A DNA stretch of 64,000 nt from Eleusine coracana subsp. coracana (Eukaryota > Streptophyta > Magnoliopsida > Poales > Poaceae): positions 21,239,807 to 21,303,806 of the forward strand of contig CM064429.1 of the NCBI GenBank assembly GCA_032690845.1, in the 5' to 3' direction. Of the stretch, positions 44,865 to 55,155 are shown piece after piece. The stretch's first letter is position 1. Every line of letters begins with the position of its first letter. The notes below the pieces were generated by a model. That model was not told where the DNA came from. It did not search any database and saw nothing but the letters and a program-made list of their open reading frames with translations. Made by a program: the position numbers and the translations under genes.

Positions 44865-45117
44865 TCTTCAGGGTCTTCTTCCTCTTGGGGCTCCTTAGGA
44901 TCTTCTTCCTGCTCATGTTCTTTAGGTTCTTCCTCTTCTTTTTCTTCCATGGGCTCTTCTTGCTGTGCCTCTGGAAGCTACTCATTAGCCAGCGGGGCCT
45001 CCTCATGTTGTGGCTGAGTTACCTCTTCACTTGCTTCCTTCTGAACTCACCTAGGGCATGGCGTCCATAGTGAACTCCTGACGTAGCCTTACGAGTGGTC
45101 TTCTTGGTACGGGCCAT
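44865..45117 (-). pseudogene. ORF0 of E3, N-terminal piece with H3-tail-like start
   Basis: The ATG at 45,117 is 190 bp downstream of the E3 primer site and follows AAAATGTAG. The product starts M-ARTKKTTRKAT-SGVHYGRH; after Met removal it matches the histone H3 N-terminus at 8 of 11 positions, including Arg2, Lys4, Arg8 and Lys9. The frame stops after 32 codons. A one-base shift within about 25 bp leads to an acidic stretch (NEELLEALQEEPMEEKEEE, then more Glu/Pro), which runs to the E2 insertion point. That acidic frame is in phase with the C-terminal half at 32,271-31,558 once a single TCTTC is counted. It is not a histone: no histone fold follows. Confidence 0.7.
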
Positions 45118-45309
45118 CTACATTTTTGAAATAACAAGGCAGGTATAAGCAACGGTTAAAAAGAAATCTAAAAAGTAAACACAATGTAAAAGCAAAATAA
45201 AACAATAAGGAATAAAATCATTTTTTTAAATAATTTGTATATGTATAAAAAAAATAGTATCCCTAAATGCATCCATTTCTAACAAGGTTGACATCCTACA
45301 GTTGATATG

Positions 45310-45321
45310 GCTCTGATACCA
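45310..45321 (-). promoter_or_regulatory. Primer-binding site of E3 (initiator tRNA-Met)
   Basis: The minus strand reads TGGTATCAGAGC, a perfect match to the usual plant primer site complementary to the 3' end of initiator tRNA-Met. A second copy is at 35,173-35,184 in the captured flank. It fixes E3's orientation and the inner LTR edge at about 45,322. The LTR end there (GTGGGAGAAG on the minus strand) lacks the expected CA. Confidence 0.85.
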
Positions 45322-48300
45322 CTTCTCCCACACCCATTTTAAGGAGCAAAATGGATGCAGCCGTACGTGTGCCCAGGATCAAGTTATACACACATACAGT
45401 ACATCATTAATGGTAATCATAATAAATATCTATACCCTTCAATTATTACATCATATCTTTATTACAAAAGGACCTGTAGGTCTAAAAGGAAAGTACATCA
45501 AATCAGCGGAAATAAACAAGCATAGAAGTCCCAAGACTCCACAGGCACCGATAGGTGGGCCATAGCGTAGTACTCGCCTCTATCGTCTTCATAGTGGCTC
45601 CAATCTTCTCGTGTGGCTGAGTAGCAATGTGGGTATAGCAAGGTTGAGTACGTGTTGTACTCAGCAAGTGGGGGAATAGATGACATGGGGCTATAGACAA
45701 GAAAGGCTTAATAGGGTTTATTGCATGAGCTTTTAATTTCCCAAGCATCCTAATTACTAGGTGAGGTCATCCCAACCATTAATCCACAGGGTGCTATCCA
45801 AGCCAAGCCCAATCCCATTACTAATCCCAACCATTCCATCCTATAACCAACTATTTTTGTGAAGATCCATGTTGTTGTTGACTGTGAGCATGGTTGTCAT
45901 GACAGTTTTTACTCTGCAGAGGTTGTACACATTTCCCACGAGAAGCGATTTCATCCCCTGTTTCTAGGTGACTAAATCTCCATCCTACCGTGCCGGCCAA
46001 GCACTTGCGCACTTCCATTGGTGTGTGGCCAGGAGATCACTTCAAGGAATTTCAACTGCTTCCTCCAGCTTGTACGTGCCCACTGAGGTTTCACCCATCG
46101 AGCAGTAAACCCATACCCGAGAGGCCCCCTCTTGAGCCAGATGGTTCTAGGACCTTGTCCCTTAACCACACGTCCCCTTTGGAACTACCGATGAATCCCT
46201 ACATAGTCTCATCTGTCTTCACAGGCACCAGCTAGTCTCCACCGCATACTACGCCAGTCCATGCCCATAACTTGGCTCGTGGTTGTACGGTTCACATGGG
46301 TTGCCGCTCCAAGAATCGGTCCTTAATAGTGATCCAGGTGATAAACAATCCAGGGGACTACCGGTGATCCCCTGCAAAGTCCTCGGACTGCCGGTGAACC
46401 CCTGCACAGTCCCTATACCGATCACCCAAATCCTAAATCCTAAGCCATGTTGGTAATATAGATTACCATTCCAACCCTGAAGTAACATAGTTCATTAATC
46501 AGGATTAATATTATCCCAACATCCCACAAGGAATCTAAGCATTATCTACCCACAACCAACCAACCAACTAGTTTAAGGCAACAAGGAAAAGGTAAAGCGA
46601 TACTAGGAAAACCCTACAATAGGTACCCAATCATTTGACACAAGCACGAAATTCTAAATTAAACATTCATAATAGGAGCAAGATGCATCAAGGACACTTG
46701 CCTTCGTCTTGCACGGGTTGCTACGCAAGCACTTCAAATTCTTGCTCTTGAAGATCCTTGTATGACGATCCTTGCATGTATTCGTCTTTATGCATAACAG
46801 TCTAACACAAGCAATTGCACACAAAATCAATACACAACCATGCAATAGTGGAAAACAATATGAGAATGCCATGAATGCATAGGTTATGTTTTTATGAGAA
46901 TTTTGGCACAAGAATCACCTAATCCGGAGTTACGAGTAAAAAGTTATGCATAATTGAAGTAAAAAAAAGCTAATTTCGGGCTTAAAAGGGTAATTTCAAA
47001 ATACTACAGGGATTACACTGCAAAATAACAAGGTCTAAATAACCTATAATAAAAACCAAGGACTAAAATATAATTTTGGTTAAGTCTAGGGGTTAAAGTG
47101 TAAAAAGGCAGGACCAAAAAAAAATTAAAAATAAGTCCAGGGGTGTTTCTATAAAATTATAGAGCCAAAAATATAATATTAGTAAATTAAAGGGTGTTTC
47201 TATAAAAAATATACTGCCAAAAATAATTAAAAACCAGTTCAGGGGCTTAATTACAATTTTCTAAAGCTTCTGCAAAGGAACAGGGACTAAATTCTTATTT
47301 AAACGAAGCATAGGGGCCTAACTATAAAGTCATAACATTATCTAGGAATTATACGAATTAATTGAAAACTAAAAAGGCCATGGACCGGGTCTATGGTTAT
47401 GTGAAACCATGCTCCACTGGTCTACGGTGGACCGATTACACACCCCGAAGGGGTATGTAATCTGGCGCATCGGATTAAGATCGAACAGCCAGGGTTTAAA
47501 CAGGGGGGCAAGGCTACCGGCGACCACTCGAGGCGGCGGTGTGGCGGGAGATCGCCAAGGCTCGGGCTCCGGTTGCCGGATTGAGGCGCCGAGGGGCTCG
47601 GGAAAGAGAGGGGGACATGAGGGTCTCACCGAGGGGTTTGCGCAGAGAGGGAAGAGGACGGGGAGGGGTTCTCATCGACTGGTGGCGTCGGCAAGTGGCC
47701 CTGCGGCATCCTGGTTCACCTGCAACACATGAGGGCCAATCAATTTGGACCCAGGCGCATCGGAGGGGAGGAATTGCAGCAGTGGTGGAAGCTTACTGAC
47801 GTCGAAGACGAAGGAGAGCGCAGTGGCACTGGAGCGAGGCAGACAAGGAGGGAGCTCAATCGCAGCGAGAGTAAAGGTTCTGGGTGTGTCGGCTCGGGAA
47901 TTTATAGCCGGGGTTGCTAGGGTTAGCCTCGTTGGCGCGGTAGGAACAGTGGCCGGCGAAGGCGCTCGCATTGCAAAAATTTGCCGGTAGTGGCGGGGAG
48001 AATTGAGGGAAAGTGGGGGCAGCATTCACGGGGTGAGTGGTGATCATGCCCGGGCTATTGGGGTTGCGCGAAAGAAAGCGCGCGGGCGCGGATTTGAATG
48101 GGGGACGCAGACAAAAAGAAAGGGGCGGGTTCAGCGGGAGGAAGGTGATGACATGCGGGGCCCGCCTATCGGTGGAGAGAGAGGGGAGGCGCTAGCTGGT
48201 TGGCTGGGCCGTTGGCCTCGTGGGCTGGCTGGGCCGAGAGGGGGAAGTGGGGGCAAGAGAGAGTGCGGGGTGGGCCAAATTGGCTGGTTTGGCCCACTGC

Positions 48301-48352
48301 TCTGGTTTCTCCTTTTCTTTTTCCTTTCTCTTCCTATTTCCCTACTAATTCC
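45322..48352 (-). repeat. 5' LTR of E3 (outer end missing)
   Basis: About 3 kb with no coding domain. It lies directly 5' of the E3 primer site. A GC-rich segment (47,360-48,290) carries chance frames on both strands, comparable to the GC-rich segments of the E1 and E2 LTRs. The stretch 46,900-47,350 is AT-rich with repeated AGGGGTGTTTCTATAAAA-like phrases. Promoter details are not clear. Confidence 0.65.
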
Positions 48353-49671
48353 TGTTGACACTTCTTAATGTCGTATCAAGAATATCACAACTCCTGGTAC
48401 GGTGCCATAAATGATTGTTGGCTCTTGTTATGCTTGAGTAAAGTGAACTAATCCGCAAGCACACAGAACACCATTGTAGCATTTCACCCAGGAGTATTCG
48501 AAGGTATCGTATTTCTTTTCCTTAGGAAAGTTAGCTGTAAGATTATCTTGGTTTAACAAAGCTATAACTATAAGAATTATACCAACTGACCAAAAGTGGG
48601 GGTAAGGATGTTCATAATAATTGTAGGGGTAGTAACACAAGAGAAATCCACACTAAGATAAATAAAGAGATCGGTTAAGATAGCTGGGAGGATAGCGAGT
48701 CTCAGTCTAAGATTCCTAAAATATATCTTCCTAATAACTCTAAGTCAAGCGTCAAATTATAGTTACTCGAGTTGAGCGCTTACACCAATTTCTTGGTACA
48801 GCCTCAAGTCTTTCACCTATTAGCTCACTTCAGGGAACGAAAATGATCTACTAATATCGGTCGGTAACTAACCTCTGTACTAGTTGGTACACTATCGCTA
48901 GACAACCCTGCTTGACTTCCCGAACGTGGTGGATTACTTAAGGGACGGATAGGACTGTCACCACCTGCCGCCTACCACATAGCCCGTGGGGACGAATGCA
49001 AATCCAGCTAGCATTAACTTAGGCACTGCGCCTACACCTTCACTAGATATTCTTGCATTGGCCAACAGAATAGCCGTGAAATATCCAAGTCTAAGTCCCA
49101 GAAAGAACTAAACTTAATTAAATCCTAGCCGGGAACCCCGTGAACTACACAACAACGTTTCTTCCCTATAATTGTAACTTGAGGAAATGACTAAGTTAAA
49201 ATAAGTACTTGACAAGATATAAAGGGGAAAGATTTTTATGTTGATAAAAGATAAGTCTTACAAAAATAGAAAAGATACAAGAGAGCTCATACCAAGACTG
49301 CAAGACAATTCTGGAATCTCGAGCGATGCTCTCGGCTAGACTCTAACTCCCCACTAACTAACCTACTCTACTAAGTAGCATAAGTAGTGGGAAATAGACT
49401 CCTTGATGTGTTTCTTTGTTTATGTTTTTCTTGTCCTGAATTCCCCCTCTATTTATAGGTGGCAATGGGCAGGTGGTACTTGTAGGAGAAGTAGAGTCGG
49501 TGGGCCAAAATCGGTCCACCGGGCGGCGGGCAAAGGCCGGGCGGCCACGTGTGCCGGGCAGCTGGGCATGCCGGGCGCCGGGCAAGGCCGGGCGGACCTT
49601 GGATCATCACCCGGGTGATTATTTTTGCAAAATTGACTTCCCGGTCGGGAAATTTGGCTGCGTCATCACCA
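48353..49671 (-). repeat. 3' LTR of E4 (about 1.32 kb)
   Basis: On the minus strand it starts TGGTGATGACG near 49,671, after a purine-rich A-tract, and ends TAAGAAGTGTCAACA at 48,353. Its last part has GTGAAATGCTACA followed by GTGCTTGCGG, shared with the LTRs at 51,276-52,545 and 52,546-52,895. A TATA box (CTATAAATAGA, minus) lies at 49,448-49,458. Confidence 0.7.
49448..49458 (-). promoter_or_regulatory. TATA box of the E4 LTR
   Basis: The minus strand reads CTATAAATAGAGGGGG, a canonical plant TATA box 213 bp into the LTR. It implies leftward transcription from about 49,420. Confidence 0.6.
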
Positions 49672-49714
49672 TTTTTTATTTTTCTTTCAAATTTTGATTT
49701 CTTTTCCTTTATAG

Positions 49715-49780
49715 CCTAATTTAATGATAAAAGAAGGGAATAAAAGCAACCTAATTTAATGATAAAAGAAGGGAATAAAA
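49715..49780. repeat. 35-bp tandem duplication
   Basis: CCTAATTTAATGATAAAAGA and the following 11 bases occur at 49,715-49,745 and again at 49,750-49,780, an offset of 35 bp. It lies just outside the E4 LTR, within the deleted pol region. Confidence 0.85.
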
Positions 49781-49799
49781 ACAAGGGTCCGGATTTTTC

Positions 49800-51260
49800 G
49801 TCTCAAACAAGACGTCCTCCTTGTTCAATTTTGGGCGGTGCCTTCCATGGATGGAGAATTTTCCACGGTCGGTGCAACTTCTTTCCTCCGCCATACTTGT
49901 TTGAGTTTCTTGGGTTTGGCGGTGACCTTTTTCTTTGCTTCTCGTGGCTCGTTCTTCTTCTTGGGCAGCGGTGGTGCGCTCTCAACTTTTACCACCGGTG
50001 CACCCGATTTTTGTGCAATTGGGTACACCTCCATTTTCTGCACCGTGTTAGGATTTTTACAATAAAAGATGCGTACCAGATTGCATTGTTAAACTTGGGG
50101 CTTCAAGGCAAAATTCTCCTCATGCCCATTGATGCTAAGGTGGATTTCTCCAGCCCCAACGTCAATGTTAGTGTTTGTGGTACTAAGGAATGGTCTACCT
50201 AGTATAAGAGGCGTCTTCACATCGGCCTCCATGTCTAGCACCACAAGGTCAACAGGAACGAGGAAGTTCCTTATCTTGACGGGTACATCCTCCGTAATGA
50301 CCGCCAGGTAGCGGACTGATTGGTCGGCGAGCTGCAAGCACATTGCTGTAGGGGATAATGAATTGACATTAAGTTTGTCATACATCACCTTTGGCATGAC
50401 GCTCACTCTTGCCCCCAAATCACAAAGGGCGTTGTTGCATTGTTGCATCCCGATGGAACACGGGATGGTTGGACATCCTGGATCTCACTTCTTTTCTGGG
50501 AGGGAGTTCCAGATAGTGGCGCTGCACTCTTCTGTTAATTTGATAACCTCCGTGGATGGCATTGGGCGTTTGTTGTTGAGGATGTCCTTTAAGTACTTGG
50601 AGTAGGTAGGCACCTGCATAGCATCAAGTTGTGGTATGTTGACATATAATTTCTTTATTACCTCCACAAACTCCCCAAATTGTTCGTCCACTGTTGGCTT
50701 CCTCTAGCGAGAGGGAAATGGTAAAACCGGAGTATCATAGAACTCATGTCGCACCTTCTTAGGAGAAGCCTTTGCCTCCTCAACTTCAATTTCTTGTTCG
50801 TCCTCTGACTCTACATTGGGTTCCTTGTCCTTCCCTACATTGTTAGGATTTGGCGGATCCTGTGTAGATTTTCCGCCTCTAGTTGTAACAGCATTAATAT
50901 TTTCTTTGGGGCTAGCTTCCAGCAGATCAGGGAGCTTGCCTGAGTTAGGCTTAACAATAGAAGCGGCCAACTGAGCAATTTTTGTTTCTAACATTTTGTT
51001 GTGACTAAGCTGATTTTGCAGAGAGGTATTGAAAACTTCCATACGAGAAACTATGCTTTCTAGGACTTTGTCAGTAGCAATAAATTTCCTACTAATACTT
51101 TCATTGATTTTAGATTGTCCTAGAACAAGATCACGGAAGGAAGGTTCATTAGGAGTGAAGTTTCCAGAGTTACCCATCTTCTTGTCAAAGGAGAGATTTG
51201 GCTTAGACTCCCATCCAAAGTTATTCGTACTGGCCCACTTACAGAATCAAACCGACTTAA
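49800..51260 (-). pseudogene. gag C-terminus, protease and linker of E4
   Basis: Read leftwards, gag sequence starts near 51,250 (CKWASTNNFGWESKPNLSFD) and continues through INESISRKF, LETKIAQLAASI and NAVTTRGGKSTQDPPNP to an acidic tail. A frame change near 50,700 leads to MDEQFGEFVEVIKKLYVNIP, LPEKK and the protease (CDLGARVSVMPKVMYDKL, VPVDLVVLDMEAD, TPLILGRPFL, IDVGAGEIHLSING). The active-site motif is DLGA. A Lys/Pro linker ends near 49,800. The motifs are those of gypsy elements without a chromodomain. Frame changes and loss of pol make it a fragment. Confidence 0.82.
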
Positions 51261-51275
51261 CAACCGACCTTATAG

Positions 51276-52545
51276 TGTCATAGGGTAGTGGGACCCACAT
51301 GGTAGGCCACTAGAGGCGGGAGCACCCGAGGGGACTCCCCCCTATTTGGTCGAACAAGGGTGTCCAGCTGAATGGGGAGTGGCCCCCCTCGTGCATGGCT
51401 GCCACATGCTGGCTCCTAATGACTCTCTAAGGATGGTTGTGCACGTTTAGTGGCGGTTGCCAACACCAGGAACTGACTTTGGGTTGTATAATTAGAGGGG
51501 AGAGGCCTCACTTCAAAGCAGACACCAAGAAGCATTACTCTTTTTATCATTTTGTGATTCCGTTTAGTTTTAGTGAAGTTAGGCTTAGAATAGAGTCTTC
51601 TTCAGTTTCCAAGTCTTCCTTGGAGTTGTGGTATGGTTCTTGTGTCTTTCTCCTTTGGTAAGACTTTATTCTATTCAATATATTTAGTCTTTCTATATAG
51701 TTATGTTTGGGTCATAAGTTTCTTGTTTGATTATATGATCCATTCATGTATGTGGTTATTATGCTTGCATGTTAGTAATATAGTCATACTATATTACCAT
51801 GTAAGACATAAGCCCTTACTATAGTCTTAATTTATGTCGTTGACTTAGATCATTTCCATGTGCTTAGTGTTCACTTAAATGTGATTACTCGTTTTCTGAT
51901 CCATCGCTTAAGGGATTAGGAGTATTGTTCCAGAGATGTAAGCATGGTGCTTAGATCAATAGAATGCATTATTTGTCATGTAGCCCACGGATTGCTAGGG
52001 GTAGGCAGTAGGTAGTGACAGCCATATATGTCCTTTGAAATCCCCCATGTTCGGCTATGTAATAGGCTCTTGGCCGGAATAGTATTGTGGATGCAGGGGA
52101 AAACCGGATGCCCAGGATGTGATGATCTGATTGTCTTGCATTATCATTGTATCTTTATAATAGTATATAATGTAGACTATGTAACTATATATAAGCAACA
52201 TAGGAACTTAGCACTTTCTTTGTCCTTCTCCACTAGACTAATATTTATCTAACTTGAGTATGCTATTTGTGTGTCCACTACCATGTTTATCCTTATCCAT
52301 ACCCCTGTGAGAACTTTGTCTCATAATCCAATGTGCAAATATCTAGAATATGGTAATTACTCTGATCAATCATATGCCTTCCATTGGGATAAAACAAATA
52401 CGATACCCTGAATATTTCCGGGTGAAATGCTACAACAGTATTCTCCGTGCGCTTGCGGACTCTCTGCATTCGTTAAAGATTACCAATAAACATTTTTGGC
52501 TTCATTGCTAAGGAAACTTAGTGGCGACGTTAAGAAATGTCAACA
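51276..52545 (+). repeat. Gypsy LTR in opposite orientation to E4
   Basis: Starts TGTCATAGGG and ends TAAGAAATGTCAACA, about 1.27 kb with TG...CA ends. Its tail (GTGAAATGCTACA, GTGCGCTTGCGG, GACGTTAAGAAATGTCAACA) matches the tail of the E4 LTR, but in plus orientation. TATAATTAGAGGGG near 51,485 is in the place of the E4 TATA box. The flanks TATAG and ACCGC do not match, so it is not a simple solo LTR. Confidence 0.65.
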
Positions 52546-52895
52546 ACCGCTATAAGTGTCGGATCGTGCAGAGGCCCGAGCTGCCTGATATTTATCTTGA
52601 GGAATGATTGCTCTATGTGTCAGACTACTCCTATCCATTATTATACTTACCCTTGTATAAACTCTGAATACTCATATCAATCTTTATGACTATGTTACTA
52701 TTAACAATCATACAATTATGCTGTAGCCTTCCTTTGGTACAACTATAAATGACAAGCTATTGGAGCAATCCAATAGTGAAATGCTACAACGGTATTATTC
52801 GTGCACTTGCGGATTCTACTAGTATGTCAACAGATATTTCATGCGCCGTGCTAGGAATAGTGATATTTCTAGTGCGACGTTAAGAAATGTCAGCA
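52546..52895 (+). repeat. Truncated LTR tail of the same family
   Basis: Ends GACGTTAAGAAATGTCAGCA at 52,895 and has AGTGAAATGCTACA and GTGCACTTGCGGA at 52,779-52,826. These are the same tail signature as the preceding LTR, about 350 bp further on. Its upstream part (52,546-52,740) is AT-rich and unplaced. Copia coding sequence starts directly at 52,896. Confidence 0.6.
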
Positions 52896-53665
52896 ATGCC
52901 TCGGTTGATTTCAAGGGTGTGCTTAAAGGAAGGCTTTATGTTGTGGATTTTTTCACGGATGAGGCTAGACTTGGTTCATGCTTGTTAGCGAAGTCAAACA
53001 TGGGGTTGCTATGGCATAGGATGCTTGCCCATGTTTGTATGAGAAGTCTTCACAAACTCCAAAAGGACGGCCACATCATAGGACCAACCGACGTTTGTTT
53101 TGAGAAAGACAAAATTTGTAGTGCATGTCAAGCAGGTAAACAAGTTGGAGCACCATGCCCTGAAAAGAATGTAATGACTAGCACAAGACCATTGGAGATG
53201 TTGCACATGGACCTCTTCGATCCCGTCTCTGACGTAAGCATTAGTGGTAACAAATATGGTCTTGTAATTGTTGATGATTTTCCTCGCTTTAAATGGGTAT
53301 TCTTTTTGCATGATAAAGGTGATGTAAAAGACCTGCTCAAGACATTCATGAAAAGATCACAAAACGAATATGTAGTCAACATCAAAAAAATAAGGAGTGA
53401 CAATGGCACCGAGTTCAAAAACACTCAAGTTGAGGAATATCTTAATGAAGAAGACATCAAGCATGAATTTTCGGCACCCTACTCCCCTCAACAAAATGAG
53501 GTGGTCGAAAGAAAGACTGCACACTCATTGAGATGGCAAGAACAATGCTTGATGAATACAAGACATCTGATTGTTTTTGAGCCGAAGCCGTCAACACTGC
53601 ATGACATGCCTCCCACCCATTGTATCTGCACCGACTATCAAAGAAAACACCATATAAGCTACTAA
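52896..53665 (+). pseudogene. Copia integrase
   Basis: The pre-integrase zinc domain shows VDFKGVLKGRLYVVDF, LLWHRMLAHVCMRSLHKLQ and CSACQAGKQ. The core keeps D-D-E at HMDLFDPVS, KIRSDNGTEFKN and PQQNEVVERKT. The usual HMDLFGP has Gly replaced by Asp. After VERKT the frame shifts and degenerates. The open frame begins upstream at an ATG (52,841) inside the LTR tail and reads through the junction into integrase. Confidence 0.85.
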
Positions 53666-53680
53666 CCAGTAACAAACCCT

Positions 53681-54142
53681 ATGTTTAACAAGAAACCCAA
53701 GACGTCAAAGTTTGCTCCAAAAGTTGATGAACGTCTCTTGCTTTGCTATGGATCAAATGTTCATGTCTATTGTGTGTTCAAAAAAACCACCGGTTGTGTC
53801 AAAATTTCATGTGACATGACATTTGATGAACCTAACGGCTCTCAAGGGGTGCAAGTTGCAAATGATGATGCAGCTCCTAGAAATGCAATAAAAAGGATGG
53901 CCATTGGTGATGTGAGACCACAAGAAACAAGAAATGTTGAAAATCAACCGTCTTCCTCAAGTCAAGACCAACCTTGTGAAAATCAAGGAATTGATCAAGA
54001 TCAAAATGTTGGTGATCATGAACAAGGATCAAGTGATGACTCCCAAAGACTTGATCGCATCCACCACACCCAAGAGTGCATCAAAATGTACAACGTGATC
54101 ACCCCATCGAGCAAATTCTTGGAGACATTGATAAGGGGCTAA
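53681..54142 (+). pseudogene. Copia integrase C-terminus and linker to RT
   Basis: NKKPKTSKF, then YCVFKKTTGCVKISCDMTFDE, is the conserved NKKPxxS...VYNKxTxxV region that follows copia integrase, shortened by a deletion after NKKPKTS. A variable Gln/Asp-rich linker (SSSSQDQPCENQGIDQDQN) follows and ends at 54,140. The linker is typical of copia pol between integrase and RT. Confidence 0.7.
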
Positions 54143-55155
54143 TCATTAGATCTCGAGTTAGTAATTTTTGTAAATAATACTCTTTTATATTTTCTATGGA
54201 GCGAATTAGGGTACAAACCGATTCGATGATGGACATGCAAGAAGAATTGAACAATTTCACAAGAAATGAAGTGTGGACATGGAGGTAAGACCAAGGAACA
54301 AAAATGTTGTGGGAACCAAATGGGCCTTCTAAAAAAAAACAAATTGAATATGGTGTTGTGAAAAGAGACAAGCCAAGGCTCGTGGCAAAGGGGTATTCAC
54401 AAGTGGAAGGTCTGGATTTTGATGAATCCAATGACCCCATAACAAGACTTGAATCAATTAGAATATTACTTGCTTTTGCTACTCACCATGATTTTATGTT
54501 GTATCAAATGGACGTGAAAAGTGCATTTCTCAATTGGCCAATAAAGGAAGAAGTCTACGTGGAGCAACCATCGGGCTTCGAAGACACTAATTATCCTAAC
54601 CATGTTTACAAACTCCATAACACGCTCTATGGGCTTAAGCAAGCTCCAAGAGCATGGTATGAACGCGTTAGGGATTTTTTTGTTAGCAAGGATTTTGTCA
54701 TTGGCAAGGACGATGCAATCCTCTTCACAAAGCGCTTTGGCAAGGATACTTCTGTGTGCCAAATATATATCGATGACATTATATTTTGTTCTACTAACCA
54801 AACCTTTTGTGATGAATTTAGCAAGATAATGACCAAGAGGTTTGACATGTCCATGATGCAAGAACTGGCATTCTTTCTAGGCTTTCAAGTGAAGCAACTC
54901 AAGGAGGGCACCTTTATATGTCAAGCAAAGTACACACAAGATTTATTGAAGAAATTTAACATATTCAAGGCAAAGCCCATAAAAATCCCATGCCAATGAA
55001 TGGCCACCTCGACCTCAACAAAAAGGATAATATCATTGATCAAAAGGTATATCGCTCCATGATATGTTCCTTGCTTTATCTTTGTGCATCTAGGCCCGAT
55101 ATCATGCTTAATGTGTGTATGTGTGCATGTTTTCAAGCCGCTCCAAAGGAGTGTC
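54143..55155 (+). pseudogene. Copia reverse transcriptase and start of RNase H
   Basis: After stops near 54,175 and 54,288, the RT reads RLVAKGYSQVEGLDFDES, LLAFATHHDFMLYQMDVKSA, YGLKQAPRAWYERVRDFF and the catalytic YIDDIIFCST. FLNG, expected before PIKEEVYVEQP, reads FLNW. At the C-terminus a stop at 54,997 and a frame change precede YRSMICSLLYLCASRPDIML and ACFQAAPKEC, where the coding sequence breaks at 55,155. RT active-site residues are kept; the frame is not. Confidence 0.87.

Larger units (their letters stand above)
44865..48352 (-). mobile_element. E3, right part: ORF0 start, primer site and LTR
   Basis: Continuation of E3 on the far side of E2. Read leftwards from 48,352 it has LTR sequence to about 45,322, a primer site at 45,321-45,310, a leader, and the ORF0 N-terminus. 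The outer end of the LTR is cut at 48,352 by the next gypsy element (possible target duplication ATTCC at 48,348-48,352, partner not found). Confidence 0.8.
48353..51275 (-). mobile_element. E4: gypsy gag-protease fragment with one LTR
   Basis: Read leftwards, gag C-terminus, protease and a Lys/Pro-rich linker run into an A-rich purine tract and an LTR (49,671-48,353). RT, RNase H and integrase are deleted. The protein style matches the non-chromodomain gypsy group (Athila/Tat). The 5' part of gag and the 5' LTR are replaced at 51,276 by a related LTR in the opposite orientation. Confidence 0.75.

Noticed and set aside
45022..45117. A histone H3 gene
   Set aside because: Only the first 11 residues resemble H3. 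No histone fold follows, and the context is a retroelement leader.
51276..52545. A simple solo LTR with target duplication
   Set aside because: The flanking five bases (TATAG and ACCGC) do not match.
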